From UBA3206 sp964548855 (lineage in GTDB: Bacteria; Bacillota_I; Bacilli_A; Acholeplasmatales; Anaeroplasmataceae), in the NCBI GenBank assembly GCA_964548855.1, contig CAZJSR010000002.1, positions 66,365 through 130,364 of the forward strand: DNA of 64,000 bases, in the 5' to 3' direction. Every line of letters begins with the position of its first letter. Positions within the stretch are counted from its first letter, which is position 1. The notes under the pieces were generated by a model. That model saw only the letters and a list, made by a program, of their open reading frames with translations, was not told the origin of the DNA and made no database searches. The position numbers were made by a program, and so were the translations under genes. Below, one piece after another: positions 34,562 through 44,062 of this stretch.

Positions 34562-36768
34562 TGAAAATCTTAAAGATGCATGTTTATAATTATGGGAAAC
34601 TATCAGATTTTACGCTAGATTTTAATGATAATTTAAATGTGATTAAAAGTGATAATGGTACTGGTAAAACAACTATTACATCTTTTATTAAAACAATGTT
34701 ATATGGTATTAGCGATAACGGTAAAAGCGTTAGTACGAGTACAAGAATGCATTATGCACCTTGGAATGGCAATAAGTTTGGTGGTTATTTAGATATCTCA
34801 CATAATAATAAAAAGTATAGAATAGAAAGAACTTTTAATGCGAATAATACTACAAATGATACATTTACTTTAATAGATTTAGATACGAATTTAAAATCTA
34901 ATGATTATTCTAGTAATATTGGATATGAAATACTTTCTTTAAATAGCGATTCATTTGAAAGGACTTTATTTATTCCTCAAGAAACTCAAAATAAGAAGTA
35001 TATAGAAGATAGTGGATTTAGTGATACTATTAAATCTAAAATACTTCAAATTCTTGGTGGTAATCTTGATGCGTCATGTTTTTCTGACGCGATTACTAGA
35101 TTAAACAACAAGAATAAGGAGTTATATAAATCAAAGGATTCTCTTTATAAACTTGCGCAAGCTAATTTTAAGGAAACAAGTTTAAAAATAGAAGAAGTGA
35201 AAAATAGTATTAATGCGATTGATATTATTAATGATAATAGAGAAGAACTAAGTTTAAAGATTTCTAAATTAAATGAAAGAAAATTAAGTTTAATTGAAAT
35301 TGAAAAACAAAATTTTAAAAATGTAGAATTAAAGTCACTTGAAAAAGTTGTCGATAATTATAAAGAAAGATTGTCATTAATGGAGAAGAATATTGATGAT
35401 AATAGATTAAAACTTAATGGTTATTCACAAGATAGTATTAATATATTAGAGATTAAAAGAAATATCGATAAGTATAATGAATTAAAATATAAAATAAGTA
35501 ATAATGATTTAAATAAACTAGATTTAGGATATGAATTAATAGAGCCATATATGGATTTAAACAATGAAACTTTAGATGGCCTATTAGAAGATATTAATAA
35601 ATATAATGATATCACAAAAAAATTAAGGGGTAAAAAAAATCTAATGTTTATAGTGAGTGATATATTATTTTTTATATGTTTAGTTTTAGGGATTATATTT
35701 ACAGTGTTAAAAAATAAATTAGATGTTGTTTTTATAGTGCTGTCTATCTTATTTGGTATAATTGGATTAATTCTTTTTTATGGTAGAAGTAAGGATATTA
35801 AATTAAAGAAAGAATATGGTGTAAAACTTAAAGATTTCTTTGGGAAATATAATTTTTATTCAGATGATTATATGACTTATTTATATAATCTTAAAGATAA
35901 AATTATAACAAAAGAAAGAATTTTGCGTGAAAAAGAAAATGCTCAAAATAATTATAGATTATTAGTAAATGAATATAATCAAATTGAAAAAGAAATTAAT
36001 GAATTCTTTAATAGATTTAATCTTAATGGTGTATCTATTGATGAAAAATTAAATGAACTTAATAACGCTATTTTAGATGTTAATGATAAGACATTTGAGT
36101 ATAAGAGATTATTACATGAATTTAATAAGTATAAAGAAGATAATAATATAGATGAGACTAAACTTAGAATTGATAGTTATGACTATGATAAATTAAAAAA
36201 AGAAACTAGTGAGATAGACTCATCATTACTTGAATTGAATAATAGACTTAATACAATGAACTCAAACATTGAAAGACTTAATGAAAAAAAGGCCTTATTA
36301 GGTGATTTAGAAGAAGATTTAGAAAAATATAAAAATCAAATTGATGATATAAATCATAAACATCGTATAATAGAAATGACGCTTGAAGAACTACAAAAAG
36401 CAAACACCAGGCTTTTAAATAAATATGTTAAACCAATTAGTCAAAGAGTAGATAATTATTTATCTTATTTTGATTATAAAGAAGAGTATATTATTGATAG
36501 CGAACTTAATTTTAATAAAAATGAAAAAGGTATGTTTAAAGAAATGAAATATTTATCAAAAGGATACCAAGATATTATTTCATTTGTAATGCGAATATCA
36601 GTTATTGATTCACTGTATAATGAAGAAGTATTTATTATATTAGATGATCCTTTTGTTAATTATGATGAAAAGGCTTTAGAAAGTATTAATAAACTTATTG
36701 TTGATTTAAGTGATAGGTATCAAATAATTTACTTAACATGTCATAAATCAAGAAATATTGAGAGGTAA
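34561..36768 (+). CDS. yhaN: AAA ATPase YhaN (SbcC-like), with central TM hairpin
   Basis: 735 residues. The N-terminal Walker A is SDNGTGKTT (about 32-40), followed by a Q-loop region MHYAPWNG. Long coiled coils flank two hydrophobic helices at about 362-382 and 388-410. The C-terminal signature is LSKGYQD and Walker B is FIILDDPFVNYD. It is an SMC/Rad50-type partner of YhaO. The membrane hairpin would tether the pair to the inner face of the membrane, a known YhaN feature, though this copy is shorter than the roughly 960 aa B. subtilis protein. Confidence 0.88.
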   Translation: MKILKMHVYNYGKLSDFTLDFNDNLNVIKSDNGTGKTTITSFIKTMLYGISDNGKSVSTSTRMHYAPWNGNKFGGYLDISHNNKKYRIERTFNANNTTNDTFTLIDLDTNLKSNDYSSNIGYEILSLNSDSFERTLFIPQETQNKKYIEDSGFSDTIKSKILQILGGNLDASCFSDAITRLNNKNKELYKSKDSLYKLAQANFKETSLKIEEVKNSINAIDIINDNREELSLKISKLNERKLSLIEIEKQNFKNVELKSLEKVVDNYKERLSLMEKNIDDNRLKLNGYSQDSINILEIKRNIDKYNELKYKISNNDLNKLDLGYELIEPYMDLNNETLDGLLEDINKYNDITKKLRGKKNLMFIVSDILFFICLVLGIIFTVLKNKLDVVFIVLSILFGIIGLILFYGRSKDIKLKKEYGVKLKDFFGKYNFYSDDYMTYLYNLKDKIITKERILREKENAQNNYRLLVNEYNQIEKEINEFFNRFNLNGVSIDEKLNELNNAILDVNDKTFEYKRLLHEFNKYKEDNNIDETKLRIDSYDYDKLKKETSEIDSSLLELNNRLNTMNSNIERLNEKKALLGDLEEDLEKYKNQIDDINHKHRIIEMTLEELQKANTRLLNKYVKPISQRVDNYLSYFDYKEEYIIDSELNFNKNEKGMFKEMKYLSKGYQDIISFVMRISVIDSLYNEEVFIILDDPFVNYDEKALESINKLIVDLSDRYQIIYLTCHKSRNIER

Positions 36769-36771
36769 GAG

Positions 36772-38133
36772 ATGAAAGTTTTAGAAGAAAAATTAATGTG
36801 TCAAAAATGTCAAAATTTATTTGATACAGAAGTAGCATTTGAAATAGATAATAATGATGGAAATATCTTAGATGATTTAGTTAATCTTAAGCATTTTTTA
36901 TTTGAGTGTCCTCATTGTAAAAAAACATCATTTTATGCACATGATCTTTTAATTAAAGATGATATTATTCCTACAAAAATATTTATAACTTCAAATAAAG
37001 AGAATGCAAAAAACTTTGTTAAAGAATGTGATGATGAAGCTTCAAGTGTTTCTAAAAATAGATTGATAATGTCAAATATATTTGATGCGGTAGAAAAATA
37101 TATGATTTTTAAATGTGGATTAGATGATAGAATTGTAGAAATTTATAAAGATAATATCGCAAGAGAATTAATTGAAAGTAATATAGAGTTTGATTCTTTA
37201 AGTTTCGTCGCATCAACGAAGGATAATTTTAATATTGTTAGAAAATATAAAGATGAACATACATATTATGAATTAAATATTGATAAATATAATATGTTAG
37301 TTGAAAACTTTAAAGATTTCGTATTTATGAAGAGAAATAATGATTATATTGTAAATGTAGAATTTGTATATAATATGAAGATGTCTATATTAGATTCTGA
37401 ACCACTACATTATGATAAACTATACCGCGAACATGAACTATTAGCTATGGTTGAAGTTGATGGTGATGTTTTATATTATAACGCTAATGTTATATCAATT
37501 GGTAAAAATGTATTAGTCGATGTAGATGGCACTTTAAAAGAAGGGATATATAGAGATGTTGACTTGGTTAGTGAAGCAAAATTAGGTAGAAAATTTAAAA
37601 CATTACATGATATTAAAAAAGTATATTATACTAAAGAAGAATATGATAATGAACTTAATATAAGTGCATTATCAACGACTTTTGATAATTTAGATATATA
37701 TCAAGTTTTAACAAAAGTTTCAAATCATGATTTAAATAAATTAAAAATAGGCGATATTTTAAAAGTTAGTGACTTATTTGTTGGTGTTAATGAATTAACA
37801 GACAAAGAATACGTAACTATATTATCTTCAACTAAGGATGTTACTTTTGTAGATGATATTAAGTATGCATCTTTTAAAAATAGTTATTTTAAAGTAATTG
37901 AACTGAAAGGACAATTAGTTTTACTTCATTTACCTTATAATTGTTGGCATTTATTTTCAAATGAAATAGATTTAAGTGATAGGCTTAATTTAACATTAAA
38001 TAATGTTTATAATAGTACGTACAAGCCTTTTAATCATAAACCTAGTTTTTATTCACATTTAACGAAAAAACTTCATTTTGAGGAAGTTTCATCTTTGTTA
38101 GAAATTGTTGAGGAGTATGTCTTAAATGATTAA
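36772..38133 (+). CDS. CpXC-domain protein
   Basis: 453 residues. The N-terminus shows CQKC (about 11-14) and CPHCKKTSFYAH (about 46-57), the paired Cys motif of CpXC domains, presumably a zinc site. The remaining 380 residues are mixed alpha/beta without a motif I recognise. It lies 3 bases after yhaN and overlaps the deformylase by 8 bases, so it is inside one operon. Function unknown; the position suggests nucleic-acid or translation linkage, but that is inference. Confidence 0.72.
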   Translation: MKVLEEKLMCQKCQNLFDTEVAFEIDNNDGNILDDLVNLKHFLFECPHCKKTSFYAHDLLIKDDIIPTKIFITSNKENAKNFVKECDDEASSVSKNRLIMSNIFDAVEKYMIFKCGLDDRIVEIYKDNIARELIESNIEFDSLSFVASTKDNFNIVRKYKDEHTYYELNIDKYNMLVENFKDFVFMKRNNDYIVNVEFVYNMKMSILDSEPLHYDKLYREHELLAMVEVDGDVLYYNANVISIGKNVLVDVDGTLKEGIYRDVDLVSEAKLGRKFKTLHDIKKVYYTKEEYDNELNISALSTTFDNLDIYQVLTKVSNHDLNKLKIGDILKVSDLFVGVNELTDKEYVTILSSTKDVTFVDDIKYASFKNSYFKVIELKGQLVLLHLPYNCWHLFSNEIDLSDRLNLTLNNVYNSTYKPFNHKPSFYSHLTKKLHFEEVSSLLEIVEEYVLND

Positions 38134-38536
38134 AAATATAGTTAAAGACATAGACTTTTTAAAAAAAGAATCTTCTTTGGCGAAGGTAGAAGATATTTAT
38201 ATAGTAAAAGATTTACTTGATACTATAAAATTTCATTCTAATGCATGTGTAGGAATGGCAGCAAATATGATAGGCTATCACAAAAGAATTTTGGCCTTTT
38301 TGAATAAAGACCATTATGAAGTAATGATAAATCCAGTAATTTTAAAAAAAGAAGGTATGTATAAAACAGAAGAATCATGTCTATCTTTATCTGGAAATAG
38401 AGAATGTATTAGATTTAAAAAGATTAAAGTAGAATATTATAATGAATCTTTTTTAAAGAGAATAAAGACGTTTGTTGATTTTGAAGCACAAATAATAGAA
38501 CATGAAATGGATCATTTTGAGGGGATAATTATATAG
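38126..38536 (+). CDS. def: Peptide deformylase-family protein
   Basis: 136 residues, a short variant. Motif 1 is VGMAANMIG with Asn in place of the usual Gln of GxGxAAxQ; motif 2 is EESCLSL with the metal-binding Cys; motif 3 is EHEMDH with both His ligands and the catalytic Glu. This short VGMAANMIG type is common in Clostridia and Bacilli. It removes N-formyl groups from nascent chains, but the Gln-to-Asn change may alter activity. Not necessarily the only deformylase of the genome. Confidence 0.85.
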   Translation: MIKNIVKDIDFLKKESSLAKVEDIYIVKDLLDTIKFHSNACVGMAANMIGYHKRILAFLNKDHYEVMINPVILKKEGMYKTEESCLSLSGNRECIRFKKIKVEYYNESFLKRIKTFVDFEAQIIEHEMDHFEGIII

Positions 38537-38581
38537 TAATTTTTAAAATATATTTCTATAAATATATTAGGTGGTGAATTT

Positions 38582-41041
38582 ATGATCCTTATAATTGCAG
38601 AAAAACCTAGTGTTATGAAAAATATAATAGAAGCTTCCTTAGAAGATGTAAAACCTAAAATATATAAAGGATATGCAATGGGAAAAAATATAATTTATAC
38701 GCATTGCATAGGGCATTTACTTACATTAAAGATGCCTAAAGATATTGACCCTTTATATAAAAGTTGGAATATTGATAATCTTCCTTTTAAATTTGATGAA
38801 ATACCACTTGAGGTCAATAAGCCAGTTTATGATCAGTTTAAAATAGTAGAGGGTTTATGTAAGAATCCGAATATATCAGAAATTATTAATGCATGTGACT
38901 CTGATAGAGAAGGTGATTTGATATTTAGAAATTTATATCGATATACAGCATCTCATATAAAAAATGTCACAAGAATGTGGATTGAAAGTCAAACTCCTGA
39001 CGGAATAAAAGAGTCTTTTAATACTAGACTTAATGAAAAAGAATATAATAATGTTTATTTCGCAGGTAAGTCAAGGAGTTATGCTGATTATATTATTGGT
39101 CTTAATTCGACAATGGCAATGACAAATAAATTTGCAAAAAAAGATGAAGTATTAACAATCGGAAGAGTTCAAACTCCTACTTTAAGAATTATTGTAGACC
39201 TCGAACGTGAAATTAATAATTTTGTTTCTAAAAATTATTATAAGGTTTCGGCTAAGGGCGTTGCGAATGGAGAGGAAATTGAGGCTTTATATAGTAATAA
39301 AGAATTAGAAAATAATCGTTTTATGGATAAAAAGGATGCTGAAGCTTTAGTAGCTAAAGTGGGTTTAGGTGAGGCTTTAGTATTAGAGGCGGAAACTGTA
39401 AAGAGAAATGAGAAACCTAAGATGTTATATTCTTTGTCTGATTTACAAGTAGAAATGGATAAAAGATATGGTCTTACACCTATTGTGGTTTTAGATACAG
39501 TTCAGTCTTTATATGAAACACATAAAATGGTGACATATCCAAGAACAGATGAAAATCATATTTCTAAAGAGTTAGCGAATAAGTGTTATTCTATTTTAAG
39601 TAGTCTTTATGTATATAAAGATATGGTAAAAGAAATATTTGATAATAAATACCAAATAAATCAAATAATGGTAGCTAAAAAAGATATCGGAGCACATGAG
39701 GCTTTAACACCGACTGGAATTAGAGTAACTAAGGAAATGATGGATAAGTTAAGTGATGTTGAATATAAGGTATATATTGCGATAGTAGAGAGATTTATTG
39801 CAGCTCATATGCCAGATGCAATACTTGAAAAACAAAAGATTATTATTACAAAGAATGGAGAACAATTTTCTTCAGAATTTGAAATGTGTACATTTTTAGG
39901 GCATAGAAAGGCATATAAGTTTGGTAAAAAGGAAAAAGAGATTAAGGGTGCATTTGTCAGTATAAAAAAAGGTGATATAGTAAATATCACAACCATAGAT
40001 ATAACAGAAGGTAAAACTACACCTCCTTCTCGTTTTACGGAAGGTAGTTTAGTTAAGATGATGAAAAATCCAACTAAGTATGTATCTGATAAATCAGATA
40101 AGGATGTTTTGAAAAAAACAGAAGGTATTGGAACAGAAGCAACCCGTGCTAATATTATAGTAGAATTAAAAAAACGTAATTTGATAGATACTGATAAGAA
40201 GAAAAATATTTTTCCTACTGAAAAGGGAATTGAATTAATTGATACTATTCCGAGTGAGACGATTAAATCGGTTTCTTTAACCGCTATGTTTGAACGTAAA
40301 CTTGATTTAATCGCAAAGGGACAATATAATCACAAGGATTTTTTAAATGAAATAAGTGAACTTGAAGAAAATTTTATAAATGAACTTAAAGCCATAAATG
40401 TTAATTTAATGAGGCTTAAACAACAAAGTATTTGTGAATGTCCGATTTGTGGTGGTCTTATTTGCCAAGATGACAAATCTTATTATTGTATTAATAACGA
40501 ATGTGGTGTTAGAATTTTTAAAAATGCTCGAGGTGCTAAATATATAACTGTGAATCAAGCTATATCGATGCTTAAAACAGGGAATAGTAATACTAAGGTA
40601 TTATGTTTTAGTAAAAACACTAATAAAGATTTTGAAGCGGTTATGACTTATAAATATGATAGTTCAAATAAATGGCCTAATATTATTGAATTTGACTTTA
40701 GTTTAGATGGTGAAAGTGAACAAGAAACAGAAGGATTAAAAGAAAAAGTAAAATCAATATGTAAATGTCCTGTTTGTAAATGTGATATAATAGAGAATGA
40801 TAAAAACTATTATTGCAGTAATAAAGAATGTATGGTTAGAATTTTTAAAAATGCTCGAGGTGCTAAAAATATTACTAAAAAGTCATGTAAGGAATTACTC
40901 TTGAAAGGGATTACTTCAACTAGGGTTAAATGTGAGACTAAGGATAATAGAGAAATAGAAGTTTATTTATCATATAAATTCAATAAAGATAATCAATATC
41001 CTAATCAAATTGATTATGTTTTTGATATAAAAGAAGAGTAG
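38582..41041 (+). CDS. topB: DNA topoisomerase III (type IA)
   Basis: 819 residues. The Toprim domain has LIIAEKPSVMK at the N-terminus and ACDSDREGDLI for metal. The active-site Tyr lies in VTYPRTDENH, and GTEATRANII is also typical. After the core come two similar C-terminal zinc modules (CPICGG...CINNECGVRIF and CPVCKC...CSNKECMVRIF), each about 105 residues and clearly duplicated. Decatenates DNA and processes recombination intermediates. Follows the deformylase after 45 bases with an AGGTGGTG RBS. Confidence 0.95.
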   Translation: MILIIAEKPSVMKNIIEASLEDVKPKIYKGYAMGKNIIYTHCIGHLLTLKMPKDIDPLYKSWNIDNLPFKFDEIPLEVNKPVYDQFKIVEGLCKNPNISEIINACDSDREGDLIFRNLYRYTASHIKNVTRMWIESQTPDGIKESFNTRLNEKEYNNVYFAGKSRSYADYIIGLNSTMAMTNKFAKKDEVLTIGRVQTPTLRIIVDLEREINNFVSKNYYKVSAKGVANGEEIEALYSNKELENNRFMDKKDAEALVAKVGLGEALVLEAETVKRNEKPKMLYSLSDLQVEMDKRYGLTPIVVLDTVQSLYETHKMVTYPRTDENHISKELANKCYSILSSLYVYKDMVKEIFDNKYQINQIMVAKKDIGAHEALTPTGIRVTKEMMDKLSDVEYKVYIAIVERFIAAHMPDAILEKQKIIITKNGEQFSSEFEMCTFLGHRKAYKFGKKEKEIKGAFVSIKKGDIVNITTIDITEGKTTPPSRFTEGSLVKMMKNPTKYVSDKSDKDVLKKTEGIGTEATRANIIVELKKRNLIDTDKKKNIFPTEKGIELIDTIPSETIKSVSLTAMFERKLDLIAKGQYNHKDFLNEISELEENFINELKAINVNLMRLKQQSICECPICGGLICQDDKSYYCINNECGVRIFKNARGAKYITVNQAISMLKTGNSNTKVLCFSKNTNKDFEAVMTYKYDSSNKWPNIIEFDFSLDGESEQETEGLKEKVKSICKCPVCKCDIIENDKNYYCSNKECMVRIFKNARGAKNITKKSCKELLLKGITSTRVKCETKDNREIEVYLSYKFNKDNQYPNQIDYVFDIKEE

Positions 41042-41050
41042 GTATATTAA

Positions 41051-41377
41051 ATGGATCTTAAGACTTTTTATTCACTTTATAATATAGAAGAGTTAGATGT
41101 ATTAAGTATTTATAATGATAATAATAAGTTATATATTCTACTAGGTTTAAATGCTAATATGGAGCTTATTGCGAATGGTTATAGACCAGAAATTGATTTA
41201 TATTATAAGCATATGTTTGTGTTTTCTAATTATAATGGTGTTGATATAAATATTACCATAGATATTAAAATAAGTGATTATAGCTATACTGATGATGTAT
41301 TATCCTTTAAAATTAATGATGAATTTATATTGTTAAGAGATAGTAAAATAGAGGTTATTATGAATTATGATAGATAA
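41051..41377 (+). CDS. Hypothetical protein
   Basis: 108 residues, rich in Asn, Asp, Ile and Tyr with no Cys or membrane segment; predicted mostly beta from the alternating pattern. No family recognised. It begins 9 bases after topB and overlaps the next gene by 11 bases, which supports a real gene. Confidence 0.6.
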   Translation: MDLKTFYSLYNIEELDVLSIYNDNNKLYILLGLNANMELIANGYRPEIDLYYKHMFVFSNYNGVDINITIDIKISDYSYTDDVLSFKINDEFILLRDSKIEVIMNYDR

Positions 41378-41903
41378 ATTATATTTACTTGAATATAATG
41401 AAAAAATTGAATTAGATATTAGTGATATATTGCCCTTAAATGTAAAAAAACATATTCTTAATAAAACAAAAAAAGAAGAAAGTTTAATGGGGTATTTATT
41501 ATTGGTTTATGCATTAAGGGAATATTATGGGAAATTGATAATTCCGGATATAGATTATGAATCTAAGCCAAAATTGATAGATTATAATATTTATTTTAAT
41601 ATATCTCATAGTAATAATATAATTGTACTAGCATTTAGTGATAATAAAGAAATAGGTGTAGATATCGAGAAAATAAGAGAATATAGTTTAAGACTTAGAG
41701 ATAGAATATGTAATGATTTTGAGAAAAATAAAATTAAGACAGATGAAGACTTAATAGATATTTGGACAAAAAAAGAAGCATATGTTAAACTATTTGGAAA
41801 ATCAATATTTTCTAATATTAAATCAATTGATTTAAGTAGTAAAGAAATAGAAAGTATGAGGTATAAAGACTTCATTATTTCTGTTTGTTATGAAAAAAAA
41901 TAA
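41367..41903 (+). CDS. 4'-phosphopantetheinyl transferase, Sfp type
   Basis: 178 residues. Family motifs are FNISHSNN, GVDIEKIRE (Mg-binding Asp and Glu) and WTKKEAYVKLFGKS. It transfers phosphopantetheine from CoA to a serine of a carrier protein. At 178 aa it is shorter than Sfp (about 224). No carrier-protein, NRPS or PKS gene is in the window, so it may act on the fatty-acid ACP in place of AcpS. Overlaps the preceding gene and lies 12 bases from gltX. Confidence 0.85.
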   Translation: MIDKLYLLEYNEKIELDISDILPLNVKKHILNKTKKEESLMGYLLLVYALREYYGKLIIPDIDYESKPKLIDYNIYFNISHSNNIIVLAFSDNKEIGVDIEKIREYSLRLRDRICNDFEKNKIKTDEDLIDIWTKKEAYVKLFGKSIFSNIKSIDLSSKEIESMRYKDFIISVCYEKK

Positions 41904-41915
41904 GAGGTATGAAAT

Positions 41916-43499
41916 ATGAGAGAAGAGCTAGCGAAGTTGATATGTCCTAATTTAAAACATGATAGAGCATATTATGAAAATTTGTATAAACCAAGAAATG
42001 AAAGCGTCATAACAAGATTTGCACCATCTCCTACAGGTTTTTTACATACCGGAAGTTTATATATGGCAGTTGTTAATTATAAACTAGCATTAGATAATGA
42101 TGGGATTTTTTATCTAAGAATAGAAGATACAGACACAAAAAGAGGCATTCTAGGTAGTGAGGATTCTATTGTTAACATGCTTAGAGAATTTAATATTAAT
42201 TTCTATAATGATGAAGCTTACGGACCTTATGTTCAAAGTCAGAGAGAGGATATATATAATGCGTTTATATATGATTTGATTTTGAATGATAAAGCGTATC
42301 CTTGTTTTGCTTCTTTAGATGATTTAGATAAGATAAGAAATGAACAAGAGGACTTGTCATTAAGAATTGGGTATTATGGTAAATACGCTATATATCGCAA
42401 TTTGAGCGTTTTAGAACAAATAGAATATATAAAATCAGGTAGACCTTATGTAATAAGACTAAAAAGCAGTGGAAATTATGATAGAACATTTAAATTTAAA
42501 GATGAATTACGAGGGGAAATTATATTCCATGAGAATGATTTTGATATAGTTATTAGAAAATCAGATGGACTTCCTACGTATCATTTTGCACATGCGATTG
42601 ATGATTCATTAATGCATACAACTATTGTAGTAAGAGGAGAAGAATGGTTAAATAGTGTGCCTATTCATTATGAACTTTTTAATACTTTATGTTTTAAATT
42701 TCCTAAATATATGCACCTTAGTTCTATTTTGAAACTTGGAGATGGAAATACTCATAGAAAGTTATCAAAACGCAAAGATCCAGAGGCATCTGTATCTTAT
42801 TTACTTGAAAAGGGATATCCTAAAAAGGCTTTTATTGATTATTTGCTTATACTTGCAAATTCAAAATATGAGAATAGTTCTAAAGAAGATTATAAATTAG
42901 ATATTTCTAATTTTAGTTTAACTGGTTCAACTTTTGATATATTGAAGTTAGATAGTATATCAAAAGAGTATATTCATAATCTTGATCTAGATACATTACT
43001 TAAGGAGATATTAGATTATAGTTCTAAATATAACGTAAAGTTATTTAGTATTATAATGAATGATATTGAATATTTTAAAAACATTTTAATGCTAGAACAT
43101 TATCCAACTGAGAGAAAAGATTTTGTAAAATATAGTGATATTTTAGATAAAATATATTATTTTTATGATGAATTATTTGATGAATATCAATATGAATCAA
43201 TTGATATGGACCATAATACTTTAATTAAGATATTAAATATTTTAAGTAAATCTGATAATTCTTTAAAAGAAGATGAGTGGTTGTCTAACTTAAAAGAAGA
43301 AGCTTTTAAAATTGGATTTGCGAAAAATAAAAAAGAACTTGAAAAGAATAATTTAAATTATATGTTTTCAGATTTTATGAAGGTTTTAAGAATTGCTTTA
43401 ACTAAGAAAAATGAATCATTTTCTTTATATGAGATAATCAAATTAATAGGAAATGATGAATATTTAAACAGGATTAAATTGTTTTTAGAGAGTTGTTGA
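41916..43499 (+). CDS. gltX: Glutamyl-tRNA synthetase
   Basis: 527 residues of a class Ic synthetase. TRFAPSPTGFLHTG carries the HIGH equivalent LHTG, LRIEDTDTKR is the GluRS signature, and KLSKRKD is the KMSKS loop. The C-terminal 200 residues form the helical anticodon domain of bacterial GluRS. It charges tRNA-Glu; a tRNA-Glu gene lies 223 bases downstream. Last gene of the yhaO-to-gltX run. Confidence 0.93.
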   Translation: MREELAKLICPNLKHDRAYYENLYKPRNESVITRFAPSPTGFLHTGSLYMAVVNYKLALDNDGIFYLRIEDTDTKRGILGSEDSIVNMLREFNINFYNDEAYGPYVQSQREDIYNAFIYDLILNDKAYPCFASLDDLDKIRNEQEDLSLRIGYYGKYAIYRNLSVLEQIEYIKSGRPYVIRLKSSGNYDRTFKFKDELRGEIIFHENDFDIVIRKSDGLPTYHFAHAIDDSLMHTTIVVRGEEWLNSVPIHYELFNTLCFKFPKYMHLSSILKLGDGNTHRKLSKRKDPEASVSYLLEKGYPKKAFIDYLLILANSKYENSSKEDYKLDISNFSLTGSTFDILKLDSISKEYIHNLDLDTLLKEILDYSSKYNVKLFSIIMNDIEYFKNILMLEHYPTERKDFVKYSDILDKIYYFYDELFDEYQYESIDMDHNTLIKILNILSKSDNSLKEDEWLSNLKEEAFKIGFAKNKKELEKNNLNYMFSDFMKVLRIALTKKNESFSLYEIIKLIGNDEYLNRIKLFLESC

Positions 43500-43583
43500 T
43501 TATTTAAAAATATATGTAATTATAGGTCTTTTAAAACAAGTAATATTGGAAATTATAAAAACAATATATTATATAAAATTTTG

Positions 43584-43592
43584 TGATATACT
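43584..43592 (+). promoter_or_regulatory. Orphan extended -10 box
   Basis: TG-A-TATACT at 43584-43592, same form as the mgsA and glnS promoters, but followed only by a terminator. It would give a transcript of about 45 bases. Confidence 0.35.
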
Positions 43593-43615
43593 TTCTACAA
43601 ATTTACGATTTCATT

Positions 43616-43643
43616 AAAGGAGCCTAGCAATAGGCTTCTTTTT
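43616..43643 (+). terminator. Terminator downstream of gltX
   Basis: AAAGGAGCCTA, GCAA loop, TAGGCTTCTTT with one G-T pair, then T run. It ends either the gltX transcript or a tiny RNA from 43599. Confidence 0.8.
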
Positions 43644-43676
43644 AAGTATACTGATTTAGTTTATTTTGTAAAATTG

Positions 43677-43705
43677 TTGACTAATGATTTTAAATGTAGT
43701 AAAAT
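43677..43705 (+). promoter_or_regulatory. Promoter of tRNA-Glu
   Basis: TTGACT (43677-43682), 17-base spacer, TAAAAT (43700-43705); start near 43712, 11 bases before the tRNA. Confidence 0.8.
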
Positions 43706-43722
43706 CTTTTTGTTGGTATTAT

Positions 43723-43797
43723 GGTCGCATGGTCAAGTGGTTAAGACGGGACCCTCTCAAGGTCCAATCCCGGGTTCAATTCCCGGTGCGACTACCA
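43723..43797 (+). tRNA. tRNA-Glu (anticodon CTC)
   Basis: 75 bases with encoded CCA. Acceptor GGTCGCA pairs with TGCGACT; the first pair is a G-U wobble. The D arm TGGTCAAGTGGTTAAGAC resembles Bacilli tRNA-Glu. Anticodon stem GGACC/GGTCC encloses loop CTCTCAA, giving CTC, which reads GAG. T arm CCGGG-TTCAATT-CCCGG. Discriminator A. Confidence 0.93.
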
Positions 43798-43809
43798 TTT
43801 AAAAATCAT

Positions 43810-43841
43810 AGGTTTGATATGATAAGTGTCAGACCTTTTTT
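43810..43841 (+). terminator. Terminator of tRNA-Glu
   Basis: AGGTTTGATA (43810-43819) with TGTCAGACCT (43827-43836), 10 pairs including two G-U, then T run. Nearly identical to the hairpin after tRNA-Ser. Confidence 0.85.
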
Positions 43842-43960
43842 CTTTGCATAAAGGCGGTATTTTCCTATCTATAATGTAAGTAGTTAGCCTTGTAGGAGTA
43901 TCTTTTGGTACTTTTGCAAGTTTTTTTAATTTTTACCATAGTACTACGGAACGAAGGGGT
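43810..43960 (+). repeat. tRNA-downstream repeat element, copy 1
   Basis: The first 45 bases match the sequence after tRNA-Ser (from 63804) at 42 positions. Similarity continues for about 105 more bases at roughly 65-70% by hand alignment. It contains the tRNA terminator at its left end and no ORF. The rest of the gap to 44234 is AT-rich and holds one imperfect hairpin (44063-44115). Confidence 0.65.
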
Positions 43961-44062
43961 ATCTAACGTTATTTTGACACCATTTGGGCTTCCTTTTTGA
44001 GAAAAAATATTAATATATGAATGGTAATAATAAATTTGAAGAAATTTAGCATAAGGAGATTT

